Part shown: positions 1 through 11,375 of the stretch, piece after piece
Position numbering within the stretch: the stretch's first letter is position 1
How the letters are laid out: every line of letters begins with the position of its first letter
Assembly (NCBI GenBank): GCA_026225945.1
Contig: JAMJFZ010001133.1
Location: 11,956,001 to 12,020,000 of the forward strand
Origin: Cricetomys ansorgei
Taxonomy: Eukaryota > Chordata > Mammalia > Rodentia > Nesomyidae
Length of the DNA stretch: 64,000 nt
Direction of reading: 5' to 3'
Position numbers and translations under genes: made by a program
Notes under the pieces: generated by a model
Seen by the model: only the letters and a program-made list of their open reading frames with translations
Told to the model about the DNA's origin: nothing
Database searches by the model: none

Positions 1-517
1 AAGTCACACACACAACAACCCAAATCAATAATGAAAATACACACAATGGGAAAGAACCACCCACCAGACAGGCAGCTTGCTTGGTTCTCACCCGTGGGAA
101 GGGGAAACTTCCTGCTCCCTTGTAACTTGAATGTAACTTGTAACAATCAGTGCCTTGTAACTTGAATGCTTAGATGTGTTTTCCTAAGTAGTCACACTTA
201 CTACCACTGAACATGCGTTCTCTGTAGGGCAGTTAACACTCTGGCTATCGGGGGGAGTGACTTTGTCAGCCCAAATGACAATGGCGAAAGACTCACCTTC
301 CATTCCGTGACTTCACTAAACTATCAGTTATAAAGTGTTAGGCTCTAGGCGTGGATTTCCAGTTTAAAGTGTAGCTTCGTTTTTGCCAATATTGACACAG
401 TCTCTATCAAACGTCATGTGGAGCACTGTTCAGGAGGGAATGTTTAGCATCTACTCTCAATAAGATAATTGCAATATAGAATCCTGTATAATTCTCATTT
501 GATTTTGTTTAACTTTT

Positions 518-612
518 TAGAACTTACTAGGTAGCCTAGTCCTCCTGGCAATCCTCCTGCCTCAGTCTCCCCAGTGCTTTGATCACAGGTGTGAGTCCCC
601 ACACCCAGCTTT
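518..612 (-). repeat. B1-related SINE remnant
   Basis: Reverse-oriented B1-like text: the CCTGCCTCAG and CAGTGCTTTGATCACAGG blocks, ending in CACCCAGCTTT. It is short and diverged. Confidence 0.55.
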
Positions 613-1810
613 ATTTTTGTTTAACTCTCAGCGTGGTGATTTACGGACTAAGGACCTACCATCTTGCATATTCTCCCCCCTTATTTAAGGTCAGGTTTTC
701 CTGTCTATTTAGAATCTCTGCCTGGAGGGGACAGGAGCTGAAATGGAGCTGTCTTCTACCGTCCTGTCACCGACTGGTTATTTCTTCAGCTGAAGACTGC
801 CATGCAACTAATAATTGCTGATGCCATTTTTAAGAACATTCAATTTTTTTTTTAACCTTTACCTCAGGACCTTTAAAGCTATAAATCATCAACTGAGGCC
901 CAGTGAATGACCTTGCGTGCCCTTACTGACATTTGAAGTTAATGAGCAAAGGCAAACAACACTTTTAACACCACATTCAAAGGCAGTCTAACATGTAAAC
1001 GCCCCAGGGAAAGTAACACATTGTCAAATGTGTGTTATGCTACCGGGTGCCAAGCATGCATAAGGAGACAGTATTGTCTGCCTAAGGGTCTGGGACAGGC
1101 TGCTGCTCTGCACAGAAGGACAGAAAGGATGAATGCCAGTATGGCATTATACACACAGAGATGCGTCATTCCGGCCCCTTGTAGAGGACTCCATAGCCAC
1201 ACACAGCCGATGATTACCACACCGGACAGCGCAGATTTAGATCCCTGTATTCAAGGTCTCTTAGTTAGGCCTAAGAAAAATATCTTTTATGCAGAATATG
1301 TGGTTTGTATTTACCTGAAAGGTTAAACACTCAGAGCTGTTAGAATTTTTCCTCAGGGATACGATGGTGGAGAATGCACCCACCACACTGTGTTCTCTTG
1401 TGTCTTTTATTGCCCCAAACATCTATCAAGATAGGGGTATCGGGGACTATAGAAAAGAGTTACGCATCAATAAAAACTTCAAGTCTCACAGCAGCCGCGC
1501 GGTTGAGGGGATTGTTTCAAGTGAAGTTCTTAGCCACGTTCTCTGAGTAACATACATTAGGGGTGCTTAGGAGGAAGAGACCTTGGCCTCTGCCCAATCA
1601 CAGCCTTCTGAAGGTCTGTGAATCAGAGAGGAAGGCACAGATGCTCGGTAGGCATCAATATTAAATCAATAATTCTGTAGAATGAAGGACAACTTCAAGG
1701 GATGTGTGTGTGCAACATAAAATATATGAACAGCCCTAGAAATATGGTTGAGCATGTTATGATGAAATGCTCAAAACTGAAACACCACGCAGCCACCAAG
1801 TTATGAGTTT

Positions 1811-1955
1811 GGCAGGTGTGGTGGCTCACACTTTTAATCCTAGCACTTGGGAGGCAGAGGCAAGTGGATCTTTATGAGTTCAAGACAAGCCTGGTCTACA
1901 CAGCAAGTTCCAAGCCAGCCAAGGCTACTTAGTAAGACTGTCTCAAAGGAAAAGA
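1811..1955 (+). repeat. B1 SINE
   Basis: Full B1 body: GGTGTGGTGGCTCACAC, then a cards-and-columns match through GGGAGGCAGAGGCAAG, GTTCAAGACAAGCCTGG and GACTGTCTCAAAGG. Confidence 0.88.
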
Positions 1956-2095
1956 GTGAGTCTGAAGACCTTTCTGTGTGATGGCCTATGCTCATATTAA
2001 TCTAAAAAGCAGCAAATAAAATAGAGTAAGAAAAACTGAGCCATCGCCATTAAAATGTGTATGTTTTTTTAAATAAGAGATTAATGCGTCTGTGT

Positions 2096-2121
2096 ATAAT
2101 GAGTGGGGATAATGAGTGGGG
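2096..2121. repeat. 13-bp perfect tandem duplication
   Basis: ATAATGAGTGGGG occurs twice in direct succession. Confidence 0.9.
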
Positions 2122-4069
2122 TTTTGTTTGACTTTCCTTTGTGCTCCAGAGTTCAGAAATGATGTTATTTTGATTAAAAACTAATTCATAAATTTGATAA
2201 AATAGGCAGCAACATGTATCATGAACATAATGTGAATTGGGTTGCTCTTGACTGGTTCAGCGTGGCTTACTTATAAGAGAATCAGTACAGAAGGTGGAAA
2301 CTAAAGGGAATGAAAAGTCAGGACCTCATGTTCATGTGTGTAAACCAAACACATCTGTAAACAGGAGGCAAAATTAGTCCTCAAACAAATCAACTAGGAC
2401 AAGTATTTGATTACTTTTCAGGACCGCTGTGTGTCTTCCCACGAGTATACTGCAATTTCATGCCGCAAGAGCAAACTGTGTGCAGTATTTTTGCAGCTTA
2501 TGCCTGCCAGCTGAAGGATGTGACCAGCTATTGTATATTTAACAAGCTGAGGGAGACAAGCCTCTTACCTTGCACAACAGACAATGAAGCTGAGAAGAAT
2601 GTCTTTTATTTTTCAAAGAATTTGTTTTCAAGAGAAAAAAATCGCCCAAAATTCCAATTGATTAAAAAACTAAGTTTAACTTCTGTCAAGTGTTTCTCAT
2701 TGCATGCTCAAACAACTTTAATTCAAAACAAAACAAAAAGCAGGACATGCATAGGGGTAGAGCAGAATTATTTATTAAAGCTATATTTTTCTTTTTTTTA
2801 TTGTCTGCCTTGGCATTTTTGTAGTTAGTGGCTAAAGATTATTTTAAAGCTGAATCAAATTAAAGAATTTAAAATTCTTTTTCTTAACAGGTGAAATTCT
2901 TAACCTTTTAATGAGTGATAATTTGACCTACCTAAGTTTCTTTTGCCAGTGTATAAGCTTTGTCTGGGGTCCTCACTGGGCCCCTGAGGTGTTTCCTGGT
3001 ACATTCTAGATGTCAAGTGACTACTTCATGAATATGCAAACTGAATAAGGAGGTCCTGATACCAGCTGAGAAGTCACACTGTACAAAACTCAACAAACTT
3101 CATTGTTGTCAGTACATAAACACCTTGGAGTTTTCCAACCATTCCTTCCCTCTGGAAATTCTTTCTTATAGATTCAGCAACCTGACTAGAGAGTCTGGAG
3201 GAGAATATTCTGTGTGTCAGAAACAGAACTTTAAATGCACACACATGCACATACACATACATACAGTAGCGACTTAGCAATATTTCACAAACGTAGCTGT
3301 AGCAAGCACAGGTTAATAAAGGCTGTTTGCACAGCGTCACCTTAGGCTAAAGTGCCAAGTCTAGGACTGGTGTTGGAGGGTGCAGGTAGTGTCTGTTCGG
3401 CATTTGGCCAGGGCTTTATAGTACATTTCTTGGCAAGTGAAAAACAGACATAGGTGTGCTGCTGATATTACCTACAGAGACAGCACCACTCCTAAACCCG
3501 CCACTCCTGCTGATTTATTTTTACCAGTTTGCCCCATTATGAATTTAGAAACATGGACATTTCTAAGCTTGAAGAGAGTATAAGTCAGAATCGGTTTATG
3601 CTACGAGGCAGTTACTTTGAACACCGCCTAGGGATCTGCGCTTCCCTTTCCGATGGTGCTGCCTGCGCGCAGCTGATGCCAGCATCAGGACCTAGATTTG
3701 CTTTGTTTCACCACCTTGGCTGGTGATGTGTTTTGGCATACCGTTTCCATGATGGCTGCTGTGCAACATTTATCTTTGAGGGACAGAGAGAGGTGCTCGG
3801 TTGGCCTTTCCATTTTCACAGTCAATCCAATGTTAAGCACATGGTAAGGGTACACATCCTACATGAATTTGGACAAGCTATCTGCATTTTCTTTGCTTTT
3901 CTTTCCTTATCTGTAAACGTAGGTGGCGTGGATTGAGTGTATTTCTTTTTATAGCGTGGCTGTGAGGTTAGGGAGAATAGACACATATGACATGTTTAGA
4001 GAGGTGAAAAGCACACATTTAACAATAAATTTACTATCTGACTATCACTATCATCATTGCTATTGCTTC

Positions 4070-4265
4070 TGGTTGAGACAAGTCTATGTAGCCCAGGCTG
4101 GCCTTGAACTTCTCACCCTTCTGCCTCTGAGGCAGAGGACAGGGTTCTGCGGACTGGGACTACATGTATACATTGCTACACTTGGTCTATGTGGTCCTGG
4201 CTAAACTCAGGGTTTCATGAACATTAAGCAAGCACCCAATCAACTGAGCTGTATCCCCATCCCCA
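4070..4265 (-). repeat. B4-type SINE (ID head fused to B1-like body)
   Basis: Reverse orientation: a B1-like part (GTAGCCCAGGCTGGCCTTG) followed by an ID-like part (CAGGGTTTCATGAACATTAA, then ACTGAGCTGTATCCCCA). That order is expected for the ID-B1 composite B4/RSINE1 class. Confidence 0.6.
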
Positions 4266-4802
4266 TTGCCACTGTTATTATTGTTAGTACAGCCGTTTGA
4301 TTTCATTTCTTCTTTTTTAGAACCATAAATAAATGGAGGAAGAGGAAGGGAATGTCTTGGAGGGTAGATTTCTTTTATATTAATTTACATTAAATTATGT
4401 CTCTCTTACTTCACCATGGTTGGGCAGTATGCATGCTTGTTTCAGGGAGAAAGTGAGAGGGCTTCGATACTTTGTAGAGAAATTGAAGTTTAAGCCAAGG
4501 ATGAAATAGAGGGGCAAGTGGGATGCCCATCTCTAAGCTTTTTCTTTTAGGGTATAAACAATGTGTTTTACTAGCTTGTTACTCTGTAGATTGCACTAAA
4601 GGTTTTGGAATTTCATAATAGGACCTGAAACCTCAGCAAATTACACTGAATCTATTCTTCTCAGTGATGTTTATCACCATGGTTCCACCATTAGACTGAT
4701 TTTCAATAATGCCAAAGCAGAAATATCCTCTCAGAAGGTATTCTTATTTGTTGGCCAGCTACTGAAAAACCTTACATGAACTGGTTAGAAACTGGATAAC
4801 CT

Positions 4803-5022
4803 GGAGGCTGGAGAGATGGTGGAGAGATGGTTCAGTGGTTCAGAGTATCTAGGTTCAAATCCTATCACCCCCAGGGTAGCTTACAGCCACCTGTAATATC
4901 AATTCTAGAGGATCTGATGCCTTTTTCTGGTCTCTGTGGTTATCAGGCATGCACATGGTACACATACATACATACACGCAGCAAAGTATTCATACAAACA
5001 AACAAACAAACAAAACATATAA
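4803..5022 (+). repeat. B2/B3 SINE
   Basis: GGCTGGAGAGATGG head with a local duplication of GGAGAGATGG, then AGGATCTGATGCC and the GGCATGCACATGGTACACAT segment, with an AAAC-rich tail. Confidence 0.75.
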
Positions 5023-6618
5023 GCAAATTGAATGCCCGATAATCCTCATGGTGTGCTCTATCTCATTCCTAGTGGATTATACAAGCCTTTTGTGTAGGAT
5101 AAACCTGGCTGAAACTGACAGCTGCCAGTTCCTGCCCCACAGCCGAGCCACCCAAAGTTCTATTGTAGAGACACAGCTCTGGCTTTAGTAAGTTGATGTC
5201 ACTGTGCATAAAGCATCTCAGAACTCAAATCATTCAATCGAACAAAGAGCGTTTTTAAAAAATTAGCAGAGTAGAATCAATTAATGTGAACATTTAGTAG
5301 CTAGATTTAGTCTGAAGAGTTAAGCAATTCAGAGGTAAGCCTTGCCTTCAAAGCAAGCTTGATCAGGTTGGCCAGCAAAGTCAGACTAAGCTTTAGCAGA
5401 GTGAAGGCTGGAGTATACTGGGAAAGCTGTCCCAGTGTCGTACGAAAGAGGGAATGCATTCTCTCACTCTATGGGGAAGGCTGAAGATGTTCCTGCAGGT
5501 GGAAACAGACTATAAACAGACTCACGGAGCTGCTCTGAAGCATGGAGAAGCAAGTCAACAAAGACCCAACTGAACTACAGTGCAGTCCTGTAACTGTGTC
5601 CTGCTTTGTTCAACTGGCTCTGTGTCTGAAGCAAGCCTGTGCAATCAGAAAGGAGGCAGTGATTTTATAATGACTGCACAGGCTCTATGAGGAAGAGACA
5701 AAGTGTTTGATCTGTTAGGATAAGGGTGAGGCAGTGTTTTTCTTTTCTTTTTCCTTTTCACGTGGCAAAGACAGACTGAGGAAGAAGCGTCCAGTGAACT
5801 ATCACCATGAGCGCTTTATGCAAGGTGTCCAAAGGCACACAGCTAGAATCCATCAGAACCAGATGCTGAGTGTGCGTTTGCTTGATTATGGTATCAGGCT
5901 TGTCCCACCATTTCACACTGCCTTTATGTTGATGTTTAAACTGGGGATTTTCACTAATTTGTGCTGTTGATTGACTCTGCTTTTCGAGGATGGTAAGTCT
6001 TAACAATCTGTGAGTCTGCTGGCTTCCAGGCATGAGTGGCTGCCCATCCAACATTAACAAAAGCTGAAATTGCCAGGTTCTATAGCTCTGCTGTGGGATG
6101 AAATTGATGGTCAGTTCCTGTAGACTTTCACCTTTATTTTACCTTTTTACACTCCAGGATTATAGTCTTTAGAAATACACTTTTAGGAACTGCCAATTCC
6201 TTTAGGCATTTGGACTCCCCTTGGCTAAATCTTGAAAGATATGGTACAGTCTGCATGTAATTTGCACTTTAGCATATGTCCCTTTTAAAACTTTTTGTTA
6301 TTTCAGGATTTTAGTTGAAGTATTCATTCTAATTTTCAATGCATACCTTAGATTTTATTACAGCCTAAGCAGAGATTCTGTTCCTTATTGTTTTAGCAGT
6401 GTCCCTTTGATGGTGTGGGAGGAAGATTTGTGTATATCTTGCATATTAATATGTAATATGGCATAGCTTTTTATAGCATCCCTGCCAATCATCTGTCCCT
6501 CTGTGACTAATGACTAGCAATACTGAGATAACAGTTGAGATTAGGGAAAAAAAATCTACTGACAGAACCAAACAGCTGGTTTGTCCAGTGAGCAAGCTTC
6601 ATATGAGAGAACATATAC

Positions 6619-6950
6619 CTGGCCATCCGTCCCGATGGTGCCTCCACAGTCAGTCAAGAGCTCTGACATGTCATAGTAGCTGACAAACTCCCACAGACAG
6701 GCCTCCAGGTTCAGGTTTCGGTAGAAGCGTAAGGTGCCGGCACCTCTGATCGGAACACTGTACTGGTAAGGATAGGTCTCTCCGATGACCTCTGGGTTCT
6801 TCGTGGCATTGGTCAGAAAGCCATGGTGGGTCTTCACTTCATTGTAGTCTAGCAGGTTGGAGCATTTGTGGTTCCCAACTCTTGTGCCATCAGGGCTGAG
6901 GGTCAGCTCAAAGTTGGACAGCTCTCTAGTGGAGACGATGGGGAGCATGC
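6619..6950 (-). CDS. Frem2: Frem2 exon N: membrane-proximal ectodomain
   Basis: 332 bp, phase 1-0, local residues 797-907. Acceptor TTCCCTGCAG, donor GGCCAG|GTATAT. It encodes [20 protein letters not shown], later [60 protein letters not shown] and TIGTDGQ. The minus-strand open frame continues past the donor into intron, but the GTIGTDGQ end matches the place where FREM2 continues in the next exon, outside the window. NATK is a potential N-glycosylation site. The methionine at 6948 is internal, not a start. Confidence 0.95.
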
Positions 6951-7162
6951 CTGCAGGGAAGCACAGGGAACCTCTATCTGGTTGGATTTGTATTTTATCC
7001 TAATTTTTTTTAAAATGCCCTTTAAGTTGACAGACTTTCAAGGCTGGGTAGAAAGAGCTGAAGGAAACAGGTAGACTTGGATGTCAGTTTGCAAAGTAAA
7101 GCCTAAGGATGTGAAATAAACCAGGTTACAAGTACCCCAAGGTGTTTACCCGGGGTTCCTAC

Positions 7163-7294
7163 CGTCTATGTGTGGCATCGTGACTGTGAGCTTGATGAGG
7201 TTGGCAAAGTCTGGGTCCTCGGGACCAGTGTAGCGAAGCTTAGCTGAAAACGGTTCTGCTCCCACTACCCCAGGCACACGGGGCTGACAGAGAC
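7163..7294 (-). CDS. Frem2: Frem2 exon M: membrane-proximal ectodomain
   Basis: 132 bp, phase 1-1, local residues 753-796. The acceptor is TTTTTTTCAAG, an AAG rather than CAG or TAG; the donor is GACG|GTAGGA. It encodes [40 protein letters not shown] and PHID. I name no domain. [19 protein letters not shown] looks like alternating beta strands. It is separated from exon N by the shortest intron here (212 bp). Both splice sites are weaker than those of most neighbours. Confidence 0.93.
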
Positions 7295-7656
7295 CTTGAA
7301 AAAAAGTGAGCACATTTATGCTAAAAGAAGATGACCAGAGCACACAGAGAATGTTTTAACATAGGTGCTATTGCTTTTCTATATTTTAACATTCCCTGTG
7401 ATCTAAGGCTGGCTGCGAATGCACGTCATAAGGAAGCAGAAGACTGCGCGAGGTCACCAACAGCAGGGAGTTCAGGAGCCTCTCACGGGTTTGAGAAGAA
7501 ACAGTGTTTGGTCAGACTGACTTAAGATATCATGCTCATTTAGGCCAGGAGCATTATTTGCAAACTGATAGTATAATGTGAACGGACAAAATGAAAATGG
7601 TTGAAACACAAGACAAACTATAGTTAAATGAAATGAATCTGAATGTTACCCTAGAA

Positions 7657-7875
7657 CAGTGGTTCTCAACCTTCCTCACGCTGCAGCCTTTGAATACAGT
7701 TTCTCATGTGGTGATCCTCAGCTTTAAAGTTATTTTTGTTGCTATTTCATAACTGTTATCTTGCTACTGTTATGAATCGGAATGTAAATATCTGATATGC
7801 AGATGGTTTTAGGTGACCCCTGTGAAAGTCTTTCAACCCCCAAAGGAGCTGTAGCCCACAGGTTGAGAATCGCTG
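7657..7875. mobile_element. hAT-type non-autonomous DNA transposon (URR1-like)
   Basis: 219 bp with terminal inverted repeats: CAGTGGTTCTCAACCT at the left and AGGTTGAGAATCGCTG at the right. It is flanked by 8-bp target duplications CCCTAGAA (7649-7656) and TCCTAGAA (7876-7883), one mismatch. Internal text (ATGAATCGGAATGTAAATAT) fits rodent URR1-class hAT elements; the family name is from memory. Confidence 0.88.
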
Positions 7876-8055
7876 TCCTAGAATAATATGATTAATCATG
7901 ATATATATATCATATAACATAACATATTAGCTATAATACTTATTGGTAAATAAAACTAAAAGTCATTGTGTGTTTTAACTCTGCTGGGGACTGATCCTAG
8001 AGCTTTACTGCATTATAGTTTCAAGTCCTAAATATACTTCAAAAGAAAAAAAGGA

Positions 8056-8058
<3 letters not shown>

Positions 8059-8092
<34 letters not shown>
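8059..8092. repeat. (TG)n microsatellite
   Basis: About 17 uninterrupted TG units abutting a minus-oriented B3 SINE. Confidence 0.97.
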
Positions 8093-8093
<1 letters not shown>

Positions 8094-8255
8094 ACGTGCG
8101 TGCACAGCTGCCTGTTGAAGTCAGAGACATCAGATTCCCTGGGGCTGAAGCTATGGGAAGTTATGAGCCTGCTGACATAGGTGCTTGGAACTGAACTTGG
8201 GTCATCTGCAAGAATGGAACATGTTCTTAACCACCGAGCCACCAATTCGGTCACC
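8093..8255 (-). repeat. B3 SINE
   Basis: Reverse B3: TCAGATTCCCTGGGGCTGAA, then TTGGAACTGAACTTGGGTC, and TTCTTAACCACCGAGCCACC. Confidence 0.75.
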
Positions 8256-8339
8256 TAAAAATACTTCCTAAATCTCCGAGTAAACAAATTTTAAATAGAA
8301 ATGTGCATGTACAATTTTTCTTTTAAAAAGACCTTAGGA

Positions 8340-8410
8340 ATAGGAGTTTAAGTCAGAGGTAGAGTACTTGTCTAGCATGTGTGAGACCCTGGATCCATTC
8401 TTAGCACTTT
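8340..8410 (+). repeat. ID-like SINE fragment
   Basis: AGTCAGAGGTAGAGTACTTG and GAGACCCTGGATCCATTC match the tRNA-derived ID head with several differences. Confidence 0.5.
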
Positions 8411-8427
8411 CCAAAACCAAACCCAAG

Positions 8428-8655
8428 GGATTGGAGAGATGGCTCAGTGGTTAAGAGCACTAGCTGCTTTTGCAGAGGATCTGGGTTCAGTTCCCAGCAC
8501 CCACATAGTGACTCACAACTGTCTGTAACTGTAGTTCTAGGGGATTTGATGCCCTCTTCTGGCCTTGGTGAGCACTGCATGTACACAACGCACATACATA
8601 CATACAGGCATTCACATATAAACATAAAATAAAAATAAGTAAATCTTAAAAAAAC
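8428..8655 (+). repeat. B3 SINE
   Basis: GGAGAGATGGCTCAGTGGTT head, TTCCCAGCACCCACATAGTG, then GATGCCCTCTTCTGGCCTTG and an A-rich tail ending AAATCTTAAAAAAAC. Confidence 0.9.
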
Positions 8656-9387
8656 AAAAACCCACCAAATCCAAACCAACCTAAACTTAAACAACAACAA
8701 AAACACTCAAGCATCTTTATTCAGAGCGAAGGATTAGTTAGCAAAGTAGGTTTCTTGTCAGAGTTGTGTCTAGTCGTGTTCTGTTATGCACTTCCAACCA
8801 TGTGCCCCTGGCTCTAGCTTCAAACACAGCCACACAGCCTCCCTTCAGCAATGAGGTGAGAATATGTGCACGTGGCTCTCCACCTACACTGTCCTTACCC
8901 TGTGTCCACAGTAGATTCCCAAGCATGCAATAGTCAGCTGGGCTCTTTACTAGTATAGCACTCCTTCCTCGTGCACAGCTAACCCTTCCTCCGTTTTCTC
9001 TCCAAAGTCCCCCCATATTTTGGCTTGTCGTTCCCAGAGAGATCATGCTCTTTCATGCTTCTTAGAGTTAGTTCTCATGTTTCCAAGATTCATCTCAGCA
9101 GCTCCTCTGTGTGGGCCCAGACTCAGATTACCAGTACCTCCAATTTTCCCATGGACTCCTGGAGGATTGGGGCCCTCTTTTATCATCATTATGAGTATAA
9201 GACCTAGCACCACAGGTGCTCATCAAATGTACAAACAACTGTTTTCTAATGAAGACTGTTGTAAAAATGGATGTTTGCCTTTAGGGTGTATGGTACACGT
9301 AGGTATTGGGAGGCACTTGTACACAGAAACGAGACATCTGCAATACTGCAGTGCTTCAGTAACCTTCACGGGACGTCAGTCTCTCAC

Positions 9388-9691
9388 CTTCCTCTCTGTC
9401 GACGGTGACGATGGGGCTCATCAGTTCCAGGCCTTCATCCCCGTTGGCATTCACTGCACGAGCTGCACACTGCACCCGGGAGCCGGGCTGAAAGTATATG
9501 GAGTCTAGCGTGATCATTTTGGATGATGTGAAGAAGGTGTCGAAGTCTACCTCCCTCATGGGGCTGGTGACGCCGTCTGGGCCAGCGGGAGCACTAATCA
9601 GCCATCGGTATCGGGTCAAAGTGTCGTTGATGTTCTCGCTGGTACAGATAGAGCCTGTTTTGTCGTAGTCTGGATATTTAGGGTTGCAAGC
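9388..9691 (-). CDS. Frem2: Frem2 exon L: membrane-proximal ectodomain
   Basis: 304 bp, phase 0-1, local residues 652-752. Acceptor TTCCCATAG, donor GAAG|GTGAGA. It encodes [20 protein letters not shown], then [20 protein letters not shown], later [20 protein letters not shown] and [11 protein letters not shown]. The segment with [20 protein letters not shown] resembles a fibronectin-III-like strand pattern, though I do not assign a named domain. NDT is a potential N-glycosylation site, and three cysteines suggest disulphides. A decayed partial copy lies about 300 bp upstream in the preceding intron. Confidence 0.95.
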
Positions 9692-9986
9692 CTATGGGAA
9701 AAGCAAGCGAAACAGATCTGTGTTAGGACCACAGTGGAGCGAGATGCAGACTTGAGCTCCTTCAGTCCTAATGCTTGCACGATTCCCCAAACCCACGATG
9801 CTACATGTCGTTCATACAACTTCTGAATTCCTATTCCCAGATGTGAGAGCTTATCTGACCTTCAAACTTCAAATAGCTCACTGGACATCACCATACACAG
9901 AAGCGAATCACATCATCTCTCTAACCCCTACAGTCATTCTTACTCCTTTCTCTCATGCTTCCTTCCTCTCTTCCTCTGTCCTCCTA

Positions 9987-10070
9987 AAGGTATTGGAAGC
10001 TACCTCTCTCATGAGGCTGGTCATACCATCAGGGTCAGCAGGATGATGAGACATCCACCGATAGCCTGAT
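9987..10070 (-). pseudogene. Decayed partial duplicate of Frem2 exon L (pseudo-exon)
   Basis: An ungapped 84-bp stretch matches part of exon L (9534-9617) at a constant offset of 453 bp. By my hand count 56 of 84 bases agree, and the middle block, about 10000-10062, is better. Read in the same frame on the same strand, it gives YRWMSHHPADPDGMTSLMRE against [20 protein letters not shown] in exon L, with the next residue V in both. The similarity stops sharply on both sides. I see no polypyrimidine-AG acceptor before it, and the local open frame is only about 55 codons, so it looks dead. It could instead be a rarely used alternative exon, but nothing seen supports that. Confidence 0.75.
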
Positions 10071-10789
10071 CCTTCTCTTTCCTCTTTCACATGCAGCGGG
10101 TGGGTGACCTTGACCACTGTTTTTTAACGCTCCGTAAGTTGGTTACTTTTTCACCATTCCCATGACTCTTTCCCACCTAGTTCGAGTCCTCCCTTTCCGA
10201 CTCCAGTTACACACTATGGTCCCACCAACTCTCCAACATAACACTCATGCAGCCTTCTGTGGGAGAACACTCCCTGCTATTCAACAAACGAATGCCAAGT
10301 TGCCTAAATGACATTTAGAGGCCTTTATAAGCAAACACCATTTTATGCATGCCTCGTTAAACCAATCAACATTCACTGTGCGTCAGTTATATGTGGGCGT
10401 TTCATTAGGGCTGGCTGTGACATAGAATAGACATCATTGCTCTTGTTCACAAGGAACTTAGAATTCAGTACGAGAAGGTACACAAAAACTATAATGAACT
10501 CCTTCCATTCTCCTTCTGAAGCCACCCCTTTCCAGAAAGATCTTTCTTTCACTATATCGTAAACTGCCAAAATTCTACCTGACCCTTCGCACAGGGAGTC
10601 TTGACTCTATCCCTTAATTTGTCATTTTTATGACAGCGACCACACCCTGCCCCAGATTAGAGCTATGCAACCCTAGTTTTTCACTTGTCCTTATTGTTTA
10701 ATTCCTTCTGTGCGGAGTTCACACTTTACTGATTTGCCTGACGGTGAGAGATCCTTAAACCATACACCTTGTACTCAGGTAACGGGGTT

Positions 10790-10831
10790 GTGTGTGTGTG
10801 TGTGTGTGTGTGTGCGCGTGTGTGTGTGTGT
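10790..10831. repeat. (TG)n microsatellite
   Basis: TG units with one CGCG interruption. Confidence 0.95.
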
Positions 10832-10944
10832 AAGAGAATGAGAGCTTCATTTAACTATTATTTTCTGTTTTTCACAGCTCAAAGCTTAAACTCTAAATTT
10901 CCCAAGATAGTATTTATTAAAGTTTATGATTGTCTTAAATAGTT

Positions 10945-11170
10945 ATGTTTGGGGGATAAAGGGATGTCTCAGGGTTGAGAGCACTTGCTGTTCTTGCAGA
11001 GGACCTGGGTTTGGTTCCCAGCACTCAGACAGCAGTTCCACGACCATCTGTAACTCCAGTTCTAAGGTATCTGATGCCCTCTTCTGGACTTTTGTACCAG
11101 GCATGCATGTGGTGCACATACAAACATACAGGCCAACACTCATACACACGAAATGAAAATAAATCTTTAA
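10945..11170 (+). repeat. B3 SINE next to the exon K donor
   Basis: TTGAGAGCACTTGCTGTTCT, TTCCCAGCACTCAGACAGC, then GATGCCCTCTTCTGGAC and the tail AAATAAATCTTTAAG. Its 3' end lies 47 bp from exon K. Confidence 0.87.
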
Positions 11171-11216
11171 GAAATTATCTTATAATTTCCCCCAATTTGA
11201 CCTATTTCCTACTTAC

Positions 11217-11375
11217 TGTGATGCAGACCACAGGATAGCCAGACACAGGTCCAGCATCCTCCTTAGCTTTGGAAGTGTCATCATATATCAGCAAGGACAC
11301 AACGTGAGGGACAGAAGGAAAGGTGACATCTGCCATGCTGCTGATTTCTTCTATATAGACAATGGCCTTGGTTGC
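11217..11375 (-). CDS. Frem2: Frem2 exon K: end of Calx-beta 5 and linker
   Basis: 159 bp, phase 0-0, local residues 599-651. Acceptor GTCCTTCTAG, donor ATCACA|GTAAGT. It encodes [40 protein letters not shown] and [23 protein letters not shown] is the closing strand of Calx-beta 5; the rest leaves the domain and begins the membrane-proximal ectodomain. A B3 SINE lies 47 bp beyond the donor. This exon has no useful start codon of its own and was found by reading through from its neighbours. Confidence 0.93.

Larger units (their letters stand above)
1..6618 (-). other. Frem2: Frem2 intron downstream of exon N
   Basis: No exon is visible. It carries a B1-like remnant (518-612), a B1 (1811-1955), a 13-bp tandem duplication (2096-2121), a B4-type composite (4070-4265) and a B2-class SINE (4803-5022). 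620-1800, 2130-4060 and 5030-6610 show nothing I can name; small open frames there have no recognisable homology. Confidence 0.7.
7295..9387 (-). other. Frem2: Frem2 intron L-M (2.1 kb)
   Basis: It holds a hAT-type DNA element with terminal inverted repeats (7657-7875), a (TG)n next to a minus-oriented B3 (8059-8255), an ID-like piece (8340-8410) and a plus-oriented B3 (8428-8655). 8700-9380 shows nothing I can name. Confidence 0.75.
9692..11216 (-). other. Frem2: Frem2 intron K-L (1.5 kb)
   Basis: It contains a B3 SINE (10945-11170), a (TG)n (10790-10831) and a decayed partial copy of exon L (about 9987-10070). The rest is pyrimidine-rich intron. Confidence 0.75.

Noticed and set aside
3529..3936. 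Two consecutive plus-strand open frames of 65-67 codons
   Set aside because: No homology recognised and no splice context; treated as chance.
6556..6618. Continuation of the exon N reading frame beyond GTDGQ
   Set aside because: It is intron: a GTATAT donor follows CCAG, and the extra residues do not fit FREM2.
9020..9508. Plus-strand 162-codon open frame
   Set aside because: Its end overlaps exon L in antisense and the rest is intron; no recognisable protein.
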